Assembly: GCA_002353275.1 (NCBI GenBank)
Contig: DEJH01000040.1
Coordinates: 1-14,453, forward strand
Length of the DNA stretch: 14,453 bases
Reading direction: 5' to 3'
DNA from: Caryophanales bacterium UBA2753
Lineage (GTDB): Bacteria; Bacillota_I; Bacilli_A; RFN20; CAG-826
The notes beneath the pieces are model-generated. The model ran no database searches. It was not told the origin of the DNA and saw nothing but the letters and a program-made list of their open reading frames with translations. Position numbers and translations under genes: made by a program. Shown here piece by piece: positions 6,737-13,469 of this stretch; position 1 is the stretch's first letter; each line of letters opens with the position of its first letter.

Positions 6737-7774
6737 ATGGAAAATCAAAACATCAACAAAATTTATGATCAAGCGATGGATGAGATTTCTTCTTCAAGTA
6801 CGTCAGAAAAACTTCAAGAATTAAAAATCAAATTCCTTGCTAAAAAAAGTGTCTTGATGTCCCTTTTGTCCACTTTAGGAACTTTACCTCCTGAAGAAAG
6901 AAAAGCGATGGGGCAAAGACTCAACGAAGTCAAAGCGGAAATTTCTAAAGCAATCGAAGAAAAAGAAAACGAACTTCGAAAAGCGGAAATGGAAAAGAAA
7001 CTCAAAAGTGAAACGATTGACATTTCTCTTCCTTCTAAGAAAGTGGAGTTAGGTGGACAAAACCCATTTTATGTTGTTAAAGATGAAATAACTGACATCT
7101 TCTTAAATATGGGCTTTGAAGTTGCTGACGGACCAGAAGTTGAAACTGATTTATTTAACTTTGAACTTCTTAATATCCCTCAAGATCATCCAGCTAGAGA
7201 TATGCAAGATACCTTCTATATTTCTGACTCTCTTCTTTTAAGAACACACACTTCCCCTGTTCAAGCTCATACAATGAAAGAAGCAAACGGAAAACCAATC
7301 AGAATCATTTGTCCAGGAAAGACATATCGAAGAGATGATGATGACGCAACTCATTCACATCAATTCGCGCAAATCGAAGGTCTTGTAATTGATAAGAACA
7401 TTAATATTGGTCACTTAAAAGCGACCTTAGAACTATTCGTTAAAAAGATGTTTGGAGAGAAACGTGAAATTCGCTTACGTCCATCTTATTTCCCATTTAC
7501 TGAACCAAGCGTTGAAGTTGATATCACCTGTGCCTCCTGTGGAGGAAAGGGTTGTTCGATGTGTAAAGGAACTGGCTATATTGAAATCTTAGGTGGTGGA
7601 ATGGTTCACCCTAACGTTTTAAAGATGAATGGATATGATCCAGACGTATATAGTGGTTTTGCCTTTGGCATTGGTATAGAAAGAGTTGCGATTTTAAGAT
7701 ATGGAATCGATGATATTCGTAAGTTTTATCAAAACGATGTCCGTTTCTTAAATCAATATCGCAAAAAAGCATAA
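6737..7774 (+). CDS. pheS: Phenylalanine--tRNA ligase alpha subunit
   Basis: Catalytic subunit of the alpha2beta2 enzyme that charges tRNA-Phe. Residues 1-90 form the charged coiled-coil arm that contacts tRNA. The class II core follows: HPARDMQDTFYI (151-162, motif 2 region), RTHTSPVQAHTM (169-180), YRRDDDDATHSHQFAQIEGL (197-216), FTEPSVEVDI (254-263), and motif 3 GFAFGIGIERVAILRYG (307-323). A309 matches the alanine that sizes the phenylalanine pocket (Ala294 in E. coli). The four cysteines C265, C268, C273 and C276 form the zinc-knuckle-like CxxC-x4-CxxC insert common in Bacilli. At 345 residues it is of normal size. First gene of pheS-pheT-yceD-flavoprotein, with 16 nt to pheT. Confidence 0.97.
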   Translation: MENQNINKIYDQAMDEISSSSTSEKLQELKIKFLAKKSVLMSLLSTLGTLPPEERKAMGQRLNEVKAEISKAIEEKENELRKAEMEKKLKSETIDISLPSKKVELGGQNPFYVVKDEITDIFLNMGFEVADGPEVETDLFNFELLNIPQDHPARDMQDTFYISDSLLLRTHTSPVQAHTMKEANGKPIRIICPGKTYRRDDDDATHSHQFAQIEGLVIDKNINIGHLKATLELFVKKMFGEKREIRLRPSYFPFTEPSVEVDITCASCGGKGCSMCKGTGYIEILGGGMVHPNVLKMNGYDPDVYSGFAFGIGIERVAILRYGIDDIRKFYQNDVRFLNQYRKKA

Positions 7775-7790
7775 GTGGAGGTAGTTAACA

Positions 7791-10181
7791 ATGTTAGTCA
7801 GTGTAAAAGAATTAAAGAAATACGTTGATTTAGAAGGCTTAACTGCCGAAGAGATCGCTGAAGGATTAACTTTTGCTGGTATTGAAGTTGAAGAAGTTTC
7901 TTCTTTAGCTAGTGGAACCCATTTAGTGATTGGACAGATTATTGAATGTGAAAATCATCCTGATAGTGATCATCTCCACGTTTTGAAAGTTGATTTAGGA
8001 AAAGAAATCAAACAAATCGTTTGTGGCGCTCCTAATGCGAGAAAAGGACTTAAAGTCATTGTTGCTCAAGTTGGCGCTAAACTTCCTGGTGGAGAAATTA
8101 AACTTTCCTCTATTAGAGGAGTGGAATCTCATGGAATGTGCTGTTCCCTTCTCGAGCTCGGAGTGGACGCTAAATATTTAAATGAAAAACAAACTTCTGG
8201 TATCGAAGAATTACCAAGTGATGCTCCTGTTGGAGAAAGTGATGTTTTAGGATATTTAGGACTTGATGATCAAATCTTAAATCTTAAGATCTTAGCCAAT
8301 CGTCCAGACTTATTATCTTTATATAATGTCGCTAAAGAAGTTGGAGCGATTTTCTCTAGAAAAGTGAATATCCCAACTTATTCCGAAAAAGAAAATTTCA
8401 AAACCGAACTAAAGGTTGGTAGTGAAACTAAACGTTGCTCACAATTTTCAGGTCGAGAAATTCGTAACTTAAAAGTTAAAGAATCTCCTAAATATATGAA
8501 AGAAGCTCTCCGATCAATGGGAGTAAGAAGCATTAATAACATTGTTGATATCGGTAACTATGTCATGCTTTTGACTGGTCAACCACTTCACATGTATGAC
8601 GCTGATAAATTAGAAAAAGCGGAGTTAATTGCAAAAGATGATAAAACCATCGACTTTGTCGCTTTAGATGAACAAACTTATAAAGTCATTCCTGGAGATA
8701 TTGTTATTACCACTAATGATAAAGCGATGTGTTTAGGTGGAGTGATGGGCTCTTTAGAATGCGCTGTCGATGAAAAAACAAAGAATATCTATATCGAAGC
8801 TGCTTCTTTTGATGGAGCAAGTGTGAGACACACTTCTTCTCGCCTTGGTTTAGTCAGTGAATCTTCTTCTCGCTTTGTAAAAGGAACTAATCATTTCCAA
8901 GGAGAAGAAGTGATTGATTTTGCTTCTCACTTAATTAAAGAAAACTGCGAAGCAGATAAATTCTCGAATATTGTCACGTTCCAAAGTGAAGAGAAAAAAG
9001 ATCAAATTGTTAAATGTGATGTTTCTCGAATTAATGGAAGACTAGGAACTGAATTCAGTAAAAAAGAAATTATCGATGTTCTTTCTCGACTTCATTTTGA
9101 AGTCAAAGACGAAGAAAAAGGTGCTTTCTTAGTTAAAGTTCCTACTTTTAGACTCGACATTTCTGGAGAAGCAGATATCTCTGAAGAAGTGATTCGTATC
9201 TTAGGATTTTCTCATGTTAAAAGTGTTCTCCCTACTTTAGATGTTAGAGTGGGAGGTCTTAGTTTAAGACAATCTAGACTTAGAAAAATTAGAGAATCTT
9301 TATTAAATAAAGGATTAGATGAATGCTTAACATATTCCTTATTAAGTAAAGAAAATTCTACAAAGTTCAATCTTCTAAACGAAGAAGAACATTATGTCCT
9401 TCTTAATCCATTAACCGATGAAAGAGAAGTGTTTAGAACTCATATCCTATATTCTTTATTAGAGGTGGCAAGCTATAACGTCAATCGTCAAAATAAAGAT
9501 TTAGCGTTATTTGAAACGTCAAATATGATGTCTAAATCATCAAGAAGTGAACATTTATGTGTCGTATTAGTTGGTAATGAACTTAATCGCGACATCATGA
9601 ATAAAACCCCTTATGATTTTTATCACATGAAAGGGGTAGTGGAAAATGTTTTCACTCTTTTAGGAATTGAATCTTCAAGATATAGATTTGATCGTTACGA
9701 ATCTAATAAAGAAGAACTTCATCCAGGAAAAAGTGCGAAAGTCATCTTCCAAAATAAAGTCATTGGAGTAATGGGTGAACTTCATCCTAATGCCAAAAAG
9801 GAATTTGGTTTAGCTAAGCTTCCAGTTATTGTCTTAGAAATGGATTTAGAACCACTTTTAGAAGCGAAAGTTTCACTTGTGAAAATGTCTCCAATTTCTC
9901 GCTATCCACTCGTTAATCGTGATCTCGCTTTAATCGTGAGAAAGGAAATTGAAGTAATAGACATCATTAAATGCATCAAGAAAAACGGTTTAGGCTTAAT
10001 CAAAGAAGCAAAAGTATTTGATGTTTATGAAGGAGAAAATATTAGTCGTGACTTTAAGAGTGTGGCGATTAGTATTTCCCTAGGAAAAGAAGGAACATTA
10101 ACCGATAAAGAAATCACTGATGTGATGGATAAAGTCAAATACGAACTTAATAAAGCGTTTGATGCAGAACTAAGAATGTAA
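7791..10181 (+). CDS. pheT: Phenylalanine--tRNA ligase beta subunit
   Basis: Non-catalytic partner of PheS that binds tRNA and edits mischarged Tyr-tRNA-Phe. The 796-residue protein shows the bacterial domain order: B1 start (1-40), the OB-fold tRNA-binding domain (about 43-150; GQIIECENHPDSDHLHVLKV at 48-67, VCGAPNARKG at 77-86), the B3/B4 editing domain (about 213-370; NIVDIGNYVMLLTGQPLHMY, H267, IYIEAASFD with E336), B5 (about 408-478), the catalytic-like core (490-680), and the C-terminal ferredoxin-fold anticodon-binding domain (702-796, from ISRYPLVNRDLALIV). Editing residues appear present. A strong Shine-Dalgarno GGAGG precedes the ATG. It is followed after 2 nt by the YceD gene. Confidence 0.97.
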   Translation: MLVSVKELKKYVDLEGLTAEEIAEGLTFAGIEVEEVSSLASGTHLVIGQIIECENHPDSDHLHVLKVDLGKEIKQIVCGAPNARKGLKVIVAQVGAKLPGGEIKLSSIRGVESHGMCCSLLELGVDAKYLNEKQTSGIEELPSDAPVGESDVLGYLGLDDQILNLKILANRPDLLSLYNVAKEVGAIFSRKVNIPTYSEKENFKTELKVGSETKRCSQFSGREIRNLKVKESPKYMKEALRSMGVRSINNIVDIGNYVMLLTGQPLHMYDADKLEKAELIAKDDKTIDFVALDEQTYKVIPGDIVITTNDKAMCLGGVMGSLECAVDEKTKNIYIEAASFDGASVRHTSSRLGLVSESSSRFVKGTNHFQGEEVIDFASHLIKENCEADKFSNIVTFQSEEKKDQIVKCDVSRINGRLGTEFSKKEIIDVLSRLHFEVKDEEKGAFLVKVPTFRLDISGEADISEEVIRILGFSHVKSVLPTLDVRVGGLSLRQSRLRKIRESLLNKGLDECLTYSLLSKENSTKFNLLNEEEHYVLLNPLTDEREVFRTHILYSLLEVASYNVNRQNKDLALFETSNMMSKSSRSEHLCVVLVGNELNRDIMNKTPYDFYHMKGVVENVFTLLGIESSRYRFDRYESNKEELHPGKSAKVIFQNKVIGVMGELHPNAKKEFGLAKLPVIVLEMDLEPLLEAKVSLVKMSPISRYPLVNRDLALIVRKEIEVIDIIKCIKKNGLGLIKEAKVFDVYEGENISRDFKSVAISISLGKEGTLTDKEITDVMDKVKYELNKAFDAELRM

Positions 10182-10183
10182 AA

Positions 10184-10666
10184 ATGAAAATCAATCGTTA
10201 TTTATTTAAAAATAAAGATTATTCATTTGAAGATGATATCGATTTTTCTAATCAAAAAACCGATCCAAATCATATTCGAAAAATTAGTAACACTCATGTC
10301 AAAGTGAGTGGCTTTGATTATGATGATTATCTTCTTTTAAATATCACGGTCGATTCAGATGTTATTGGAGTGTGTTCATATTCTTTAGAAGATGTCCCTC
10401 TTCATTTACATTTCTCAACTGAACTTGCCTTCACTTATGATGAAGAAGACGAAGATAATTATGTGATTAAAGAGGCAATCTTTGATTTAGATCCATATAT
10501 CTTTGACTTAATCATCTCTGAAGTTCCATATACTCTAGTTAAAAAAGGGGCAAAACTTCCTTCTAGTGGCAACGGATATCGAGTGATGAGTGAGGATGAA
10601 TATAACAAAGAAAACGAAAATAAAAAAGATTCGCGTTGGTCTATTTTAGACGATGTCGAATTGTAG
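10184..10666 (+). CDS. yceD: YceD family (DUF177) protein
   Basis: A 160-residue acidic cytoplasmic protein. DUF177 members are linked to large-subunit ribosome biogenesis (23S rRNA accumulation in E. coli and plants) and usually sit just before rpmF. Support comes from the family's layout: a beta-rich middle with VIGVCSYSLEDVPL (56-69), a DLDPYIFDLIISEVPYTLV stretch (107-125), GAKLPSSGNGY (129-139), a charged linker, and the closing DSRWSILDDVEL, which matches the DPRWAxLxxL tail. The first cysteine of the usual CsRC pair is retained (C60), while the second is Ser, so no CxxC metal site remains. It begins 2 nt after pheT with no Shine-Dalgarno, implying coupled translation. No rpmF follows; a flavoprotein gene starts 12 nt downstream. 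Confidence 0.78.
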   Translation: MKINRYLFKNKDYSFEDDIDFSNQKTDPNHIRKISNTHVKVSGFDYDDYLLLNITVDSDVIGVCSYSLEDVPLHLHFSTELAFTYDEEDEDNYVIKEAIFDLDPYIFDLIISEVPYTLVKKGAKLPSSGNGYRVMSEDEYNKENENKKDSRWSILDDVEL

Positions 10667-10678
10667 AAAGGCAACAAC

Positions 10679-11599
10679 ATGAGTTCATTTAAAGATTTAA
10701 GAATTGTTGATAATTTTTATCAAACAAGTGCATTTTTCCCAATGCCGACGATTTTAATTTCGACATTAGATGAAAAAGGAAATACCACATTAGGAGCCTA
10801 TTCCTTATGTTTCCCATATTACATCGCTGGAAAAGAATATTACGCGATGATATTAGAGTGTCGTAATAGTTCTAATACCGCTCAAAATATTTTAAGAACT
10901 GGAAAATGTGCGCTTAATTTTTTGGAAGATAACCGCAAAGATTTTTCAACTATAGTGAAACTTGGTTTTCCAGGAGAAACTCCTGAAGAAAAAATGAAGA
11001 AATCGAATTTTGAACTTGAACAAGGTTTAGCGGAAGGTAGTCGTCCTTTAGTGATTAAAAAAGCATATCAAGTATTTGAATGTTCTTGGGATGACTCTTT
11101 AGAAGAAGCATATAAAGATAAAGAAAAAATCGGGCAACTTGAAGGAGTGGAAGGCCCATATCGTTCCTTTAACGGAATCACTTCTAAATTTGGTTGTCAC
11201 TTCATCTTAAAAATCGACAAGATTTTGATGAAAGAGAAATTCTATAACGCGATTATTAATGGAGTGAAAGCTAACAGCTTCCCAAAAGTTCCAGTCGATT
11301 ATGGATATCGTGATTCTACTTATTTCTGGTACACCAAATTTTCTTCTCGACCAATAAAAGAGCCAATCCCAGCTGGGAAAGAAACTAGTGTAGAAAGTGT
11401 CATGTACGCTGCTAATAGGATTGATGATAAAGTCAAATTCACTAAAGAAGCATGCCAAATGATCACTAAAATTCCTCGTGTTTTCTTAAAAGCCGCTTTA
11501 ACTCAAATGGTTAATTACGCCAAAGATAAGGGTTGGACATTAATTGATGTTAATGAGATGAAAGAAATCCGCGACAAGAGAAATAAAGAAAAACATTAA
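10679..11599 (+). CDS. Flavin-reductase-like FMN-binding protein with C-terminal PCP_red-like helical domain
   Basis: Residues 1-220 resemble the flavin reductase/flavoredoxin split-barrel that binds FMN: PMPTILISTLDEKGNTTLGA (21-40) and ILECRNSSNTAQNILRTGKC (58-77) are the typical strands and phosphate-side turn. The physiological electron donor and substrate are unknown. Residues about 254-300 form a separate amphipathic helical segment (FTKEACQMITKIPRVFLKAA, then NYAKDKGWTLIDVNEM) that matches my recollection of the PCP_red domain (PF08369) at the C-terminus of protochlorophyllide reductase BchB. There is no sign of photosynthesis genes here, so this would be a reused domain. No signal peptide or membrane span. 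Start supported by AAAGG (10667-10671), 7 nt upstream. Last gene of the pheS operon, followed by a terminator. Confidence 0.75.
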   Translation: MSSFKDLRIVDNFYQTSAFFPMPTILISTLDEKGNTTLGAYSLCFPYYIAGKEYYAMILECRNSSNTAQNILRTGKCALNFLEDNRKDFSTIVKLGFPGETPEEKMKKSNFELEQGLAEGSRPLVIKKAYQVFECSWDDSLEEAYKDKEKIGQLEGVEGPYRSFNGITSKFGCHFILKIDKILMKEKFYNAIINGVKANSFPKVPVDYGYRDSTYFWYTKFSSRPIKEPIPAGKETSVESVMYAANRIDDKVKFTKEACQMITKIPRVFLKAALTQMVNYAKDKGWTLIDVNEMKEIRDKRNKEKH

Positions 11600-11624
11600 T
11601 TATTTTATAATTAAAATATAAATT

Positions 11625-11650
11625 TCCTAGGTCAAATCCTAGGATTTTTT
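11625..11650 (+). terminator. Rho-independent terminator of the pheS operon
   Basis: TCCTAGG and CCTAGGA form a perfect 7-bp stem with loop TCAAAT, followed directly by six T (11645-11650). It lies 25 nt after the flavoprotein stop codon. Confidence 0.92.
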
Positions 11651-11676
11651 AATGTTAAAAAATTTTATTTTATATA

Positions 11677-11705
11677 TTGCATATATGAAAAAAGTCTATT
11701 AAAAT
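11677..11705 (+). promoter_or_regulatory. Promoter of the mraZ operon
   Basis: TTGCAT (-35, 11677-11682), a 17-nt spacer and TAAAAT (-10, 11700-11705). Transcription would start about 11712, at the first of the three MraZ-type repeats, leaving a leader of about 29 nt. Confidence 0.7.
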
Positions 11706-11710
11706 GTAGC

Positions 11711-11740
11711 TACGTGGTAAAAAGTGGGAGAAAGTGGTAA
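11711..11740 (+). promoter_or_regulatory. MraZ operator: three tandem 10-bp boxes overlapping the Shine-Dalgarno
   Basis: Three successive 10-bp units read TACGTGGTAA, AAAGTGGGAG and AAAGTGGTAA, directly abutting the mraZ ATG at 11741. The shared core is GTGG at a fixed 10-bp period, and the last two share AAAGTGG. MraZ is known to bind short direct repeats with this period ahead of its own gene (TGGG-type in E. coli; an AAAGTG-type in Mollicutes, from memory). The second unit ends in GGGAG (11726-11730), the only Shine-Dalgarno for mraZ, 10 nt before ATG. Confidence 0.85.
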
Positions 11741-12178
11741 ATGTACTTTGGTAGTTACGAACACACTCTTGATGAAAAAAACCGTTTGTTGATTCCTAAA
11801 AAACTTAAAGAGGGATTAAAAGAGAACGCTTTTCTTTACATCCTCAAAGGCTTTGAAAGTTGCTTAGCGGTATATAACCAAGACGAATTTGATAAACTCA
11901 TCAAACAAAGTGAATCCATTTCCTTCAACAAAAAGAATTCTCGTGATTATCTTCGTTTAATGCTCTCAAGCGTGACTGAATTAAATATTGATAAAGTTGG
12001 TAGAATTCAACTTCCACAGCAATTAATTAATAAATTCCAAATTTCAAGAAACGTCATCATCATTGGTGTTTATGATCATTTTGAAATCTGGGATAAGACC
12101 AAATATGAAGAATACCAATCTGAGGCTAACGAAAGATTCGAACAAATCGCTGAATCGTTAGAAAAAGAAAATGTCTGA
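11741..12178 (+). CDS. mraZ: MraZ, transcriptional regulator of the division cluster
   Basis: DNA-binding regulator of the dcw operon that forms ring-shaped oligomers and recognises repeats ahead of its own gene. The 145-residue protein has the two expected SpoVT/AbrB-like halves: FGSYEHTLDEKNRLLIPKKL (3-22) with DNA-contacting DEKNR at 11-15, and the second copy IDKVGRIQLPQQL (83-95) with DKVGR at 84-88, followed by IIGVYDHFEIWD (107-118). The first signature has Asn14 where most members have Gly (DxKGR). A polar C-terminal helix follows. The gene overlaps rsmH by 8 nt and ends in TGA. Its own three boxes lie immediately upstream, implying autoregulation; whether it represses (as in E. coli and Bacillus) or activates (as reported in Mycoplasma) cannot be told from sequence. 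Confidence 0.95.
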   Translation: MYFGSYEHTLDEKNRLLIPKKLKEGLKENAFLYILKGFESCLAVYNQDEFDKLIKQSESISFNKKNSRDYLRLMLSSVTELNIDKVGRIQLPQQLINKFQISRNVIIIGVYDHFEIWDKTKYEEYQSEANERFEQIAESLEKENV

Positions 12179-13100
12179 TCTTCACACCCCTGTACTCCTA
12201 AAAGAAACTATTGAAGGTCTTAACATTAAAGAAAATGGTATTTATCTCGATTTAACTCTAGGTAGAGCAGGTCATAGTAGCCATATCCTCTCCAAATTAA
12301 ACACTAATGGCCTGCTCATTGGAGTTGATCAGGACGATGAAGCAATCGCTTATAGCGAAAGCCGACTTAAAAAGATTTCTACTAATTTCAAATTAGTGAG
12401 AGATAACTTCGTTAACATTGATTCAATCTTAGATAATTTAGGAATCGATAAAGTTGACGGAATATTAATGGATCTTGGAGTGTCATCTCCTCAATTCGAT
12501 GATGTTAGTCGTGGCTTCTCCTATCGATACGATAGCGAGCTTGACATGAGAATGGATCGAAGAAATGAATTGACCGCAAAAAGAATCATTAATGAATATC
12601 CATTACAAGAATTAGTGAGAATATTTAATGAATATGGAGAAGAAAAATATTCATATTCAATCGCTAAAAATATTGTAAAGGAGAGAGAAAATCATCCAAT
12701 TAACACAACTTTCGAACTTGTGGAAATTATTAAAAGGAGTAAACCTGCTAAAGAATTAAAGAAAGTGGGACACCCTGCTAAACAAATCTTCCAAGCGCTC
12801 AGAATTGAAGTTAACGATGAAATTAATGTTCTTAAAAAGACATTAAACAAAGCTTTAGAAAGATTAAATCCACAAGGAAGATTATGTGTCATTACCTTCC
12901 ATAGTGGTGAAGATAAGATTGTTAAGCACTTATTTAAAGAATTAACAATCACTGAAGGAAATCGATTCGACCTTCCGATTAATGAAAAAGAAAAAGAATA
13001 TCGATTAATCACAAAGAAAGGAATAAAGCCTAGCGAAGAAGAAATTGAGAGAAATCACCGCTCAGTGAGCAGCACTCTCAGAATTATCGAAAAAATTTAA
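12171..13100 (+). CDS. rsmH: 16S rRNA (cytosine1402-N4)-methyltransferase RsmH (MraW)
   Basis: SAM-dependent enzyme that adds the N4-methyl group to C1402 of 16S rRNA at the ribosomal P site. The 309-residue length is normal. Motifs: HTPVLLKE (5-12), the SAM loop DLTLGRAGHS (27-36; Ala33 where Gly is usual), VDQD (52-55), LMDLGVSS (99-106), the family marker HPAKQIFQALRIEVN (201-215), VITFHSGED (240-248) and the tail RNHRSVSSTLRI (294-305). The ATG lies inside the mraZ end (8-nt overlap), with only an A/G-rich stretch as ribosome site, so it is translationally coupled to mraZ. It is followed by the small membrane protein gene, not by the usual ftsL-pbp genes. Confidence 0.97.
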   Translation: MSDLHTPVLLKETIEGLNIKENGIYLDLTLGRAGHSSHILSKLNTNGLLIGVDQDDEAIAYSESRLKKISTNFKLVRDNFVNIDSILDNLGIDKVDGILMDLGVSSPQFDDVSRGFSYRYDSELDMRMDRRNELTAKRIINEYPLQELVRIFNEYGEEKYSYSIAKNIVKERENHPINTTFELVEIIKRSKPAKELKKVGHPAKQIFQALRIEVNDEINVLKKTLNKALERLNPQGRLCVITFHSGEDKIVKHLFKELTITEGNRFDLPINEKEKEYRLITKKGIKPSEEEIERNHRSVSSTLRIIEKI

Positions 13101-13117
13101 AAGAAAGGAGAAAAGTT

Positions 13118-13354
13118 ATGGTCATGAAAAACAAACTTTACAAACATCACAAAAATAAGTTCGTCTTATTGATGCGTAATTTTTCTTTAACTTTTGCTTC
13201 GATTTTCGCGATAGCTGTGGTTGTTGCAATTCCAACCTACATTTCCTCAAATCAAAGCAGTCAAGTAACCACTGCAGAAAGTGCTACTGTCGCTAAAAGT
13301 GACATTCAAGAAGTAGCGAGTGAAACTGAATTGCCAATAACTATTGAAGAATAA
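13118..13354 (+). CDS. Small single-pass membrane protein in the ftsL position
   Basis: A 78-residue protein I do not recognise by family. Residues 1-21 are strongly basic (KNKLYKHHKNK), residues about 23-43 form one hydrophobic helix (LTFASIFAIAVVVAIPTYIS), and the outer tail is Ser/Thr/Glu-rich and acidic (ends ELPITIEE). The charge pattern predicts N-inside, C-outside. This is the topology and gene position of FtsL, which normally follows rsmH, but no leucine-zipper coiled coil is visible in the short tail, so FtsL identity is not supported. An excellent Shine-Dalgarno AAAGGAG (13104-13110) sits 7 nt before ATG 13118; an in-frame ATG at 13124 is less well spaced. Last gene of the mraZ operon, 17 nt after rsmH, followed by a terminator. 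Confidence 0.7.
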   Translation: MVMKNKLYKHHKNKFVLLMRNFSLTFASIFAIAVVVAIPTYISSNQSSQVTTAESATVAKSDIQEVASETELPITIEE

Positions 13355-13376
13355 CAAGAATCCCCCTTATCTTGTT
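13353..13376 (+). other. C-rich hairpin at the stop codon of the small membrane protein gene
   Basis: AACAAG (13353-13358) and CTTGTT (13371-13376) form a 6-bp stem, one pair longer if A13359 and T13370 join. The loop contains CCCCC, which could pair with GGG at 13382-13384 just before the terminator stem. The function is not known; it may be chance. Confidence 0.3.
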
Positions 13377-13383
13377 GTCTTGG

Positions 13384-13409
13384 GTCTAGGTTAGCGCCTA
13401 GACTTTTTT
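13384..13409 (+). terminator. Rho-independent terminator of the mraZ operon
   Basis: GTCTAGG and CCTAGAC form a perfect 7-bp stem with loop TTAGCG, followed by six T. It separates mraZ-rsmH-small membrane protein from ftsA. Confidence 0.92.
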
Positions 13410-13418
13410 ATTTCCTTC

Positions 13419-13438
13419 ATTAACAAATTATTGTTAAT
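13419..13438 (+). repeat. Inverted repeat overlapping the ftsA -35 box
   Basis: ATTAACAA and TTGTTAAT are perfect 8-bp inverted arms separated by ATTA. The right arm contains the TTGTTA used as the ftsA -35. The sequence has the size of a dimeric-repressor operator, and it has no T-tract like a terminator. No regulator is known for it. Confidence 0.5.
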
Positions 13439-13459
13439 AATAAAGGAGTAATATATAAT
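13431..13459 (+). promoter_or_regulatory. Promoter of ftsA
   Basis: TTGTTA (-35, 13431-13436), a 17-nt spacer and consensus TATAAT (-10, 13454-13459). Transcription should begin about 13466-13467, only 3-4 nt before the ftsA ATG at 13470. An AAAGGAG at 13442-13448 lies in the spacer, upstream of the transcription start, and so cannot serve this transcript. Confidence 0.8.
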
Positions 13460-13469
13460 TTTTGTTGTT

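Noticed and set aside
7035..7055. Isolated AAAGTGG-type sequences inside pheS (near 7041) and rsmH (near 12762), resembling MraZ boxes
   Set aside because: They are single copies inside coding sequence without the 10-bp tandem repetition.
7529..7582. Cysteine cluster in PheS as a foreign zinc-finger insertion
   Set aside because: The CxxC-x4-CxxC block is a known feature of Bacilli PheS and not an acquired domain.
11741..12178. Alternative code with TGA as tryptophan, as in Mycoplasma
   Set aside because: TGA ends mraZ and the YgjP-like gene at their expected family lengths, and tryptophans are encoded by TGG.
12692..13012. Open frame of 106 codons on the minus strand within rsmH, and similar antisense frames at 2175-2477, 6814-7023 and 11207-11458
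   Set aside because: They lie entirely opposite well-supported genes, have no ribosome-binding site or family motif, and their composition is what reverse-reading of AT-rich coding sequence produces.
13118..13354. Naming the small membrane protein FtsL
   Set aside because: Position and topology fit, but no coiled-coil or leucine zipper is visible and the external tail is too short, so no symbol is given.
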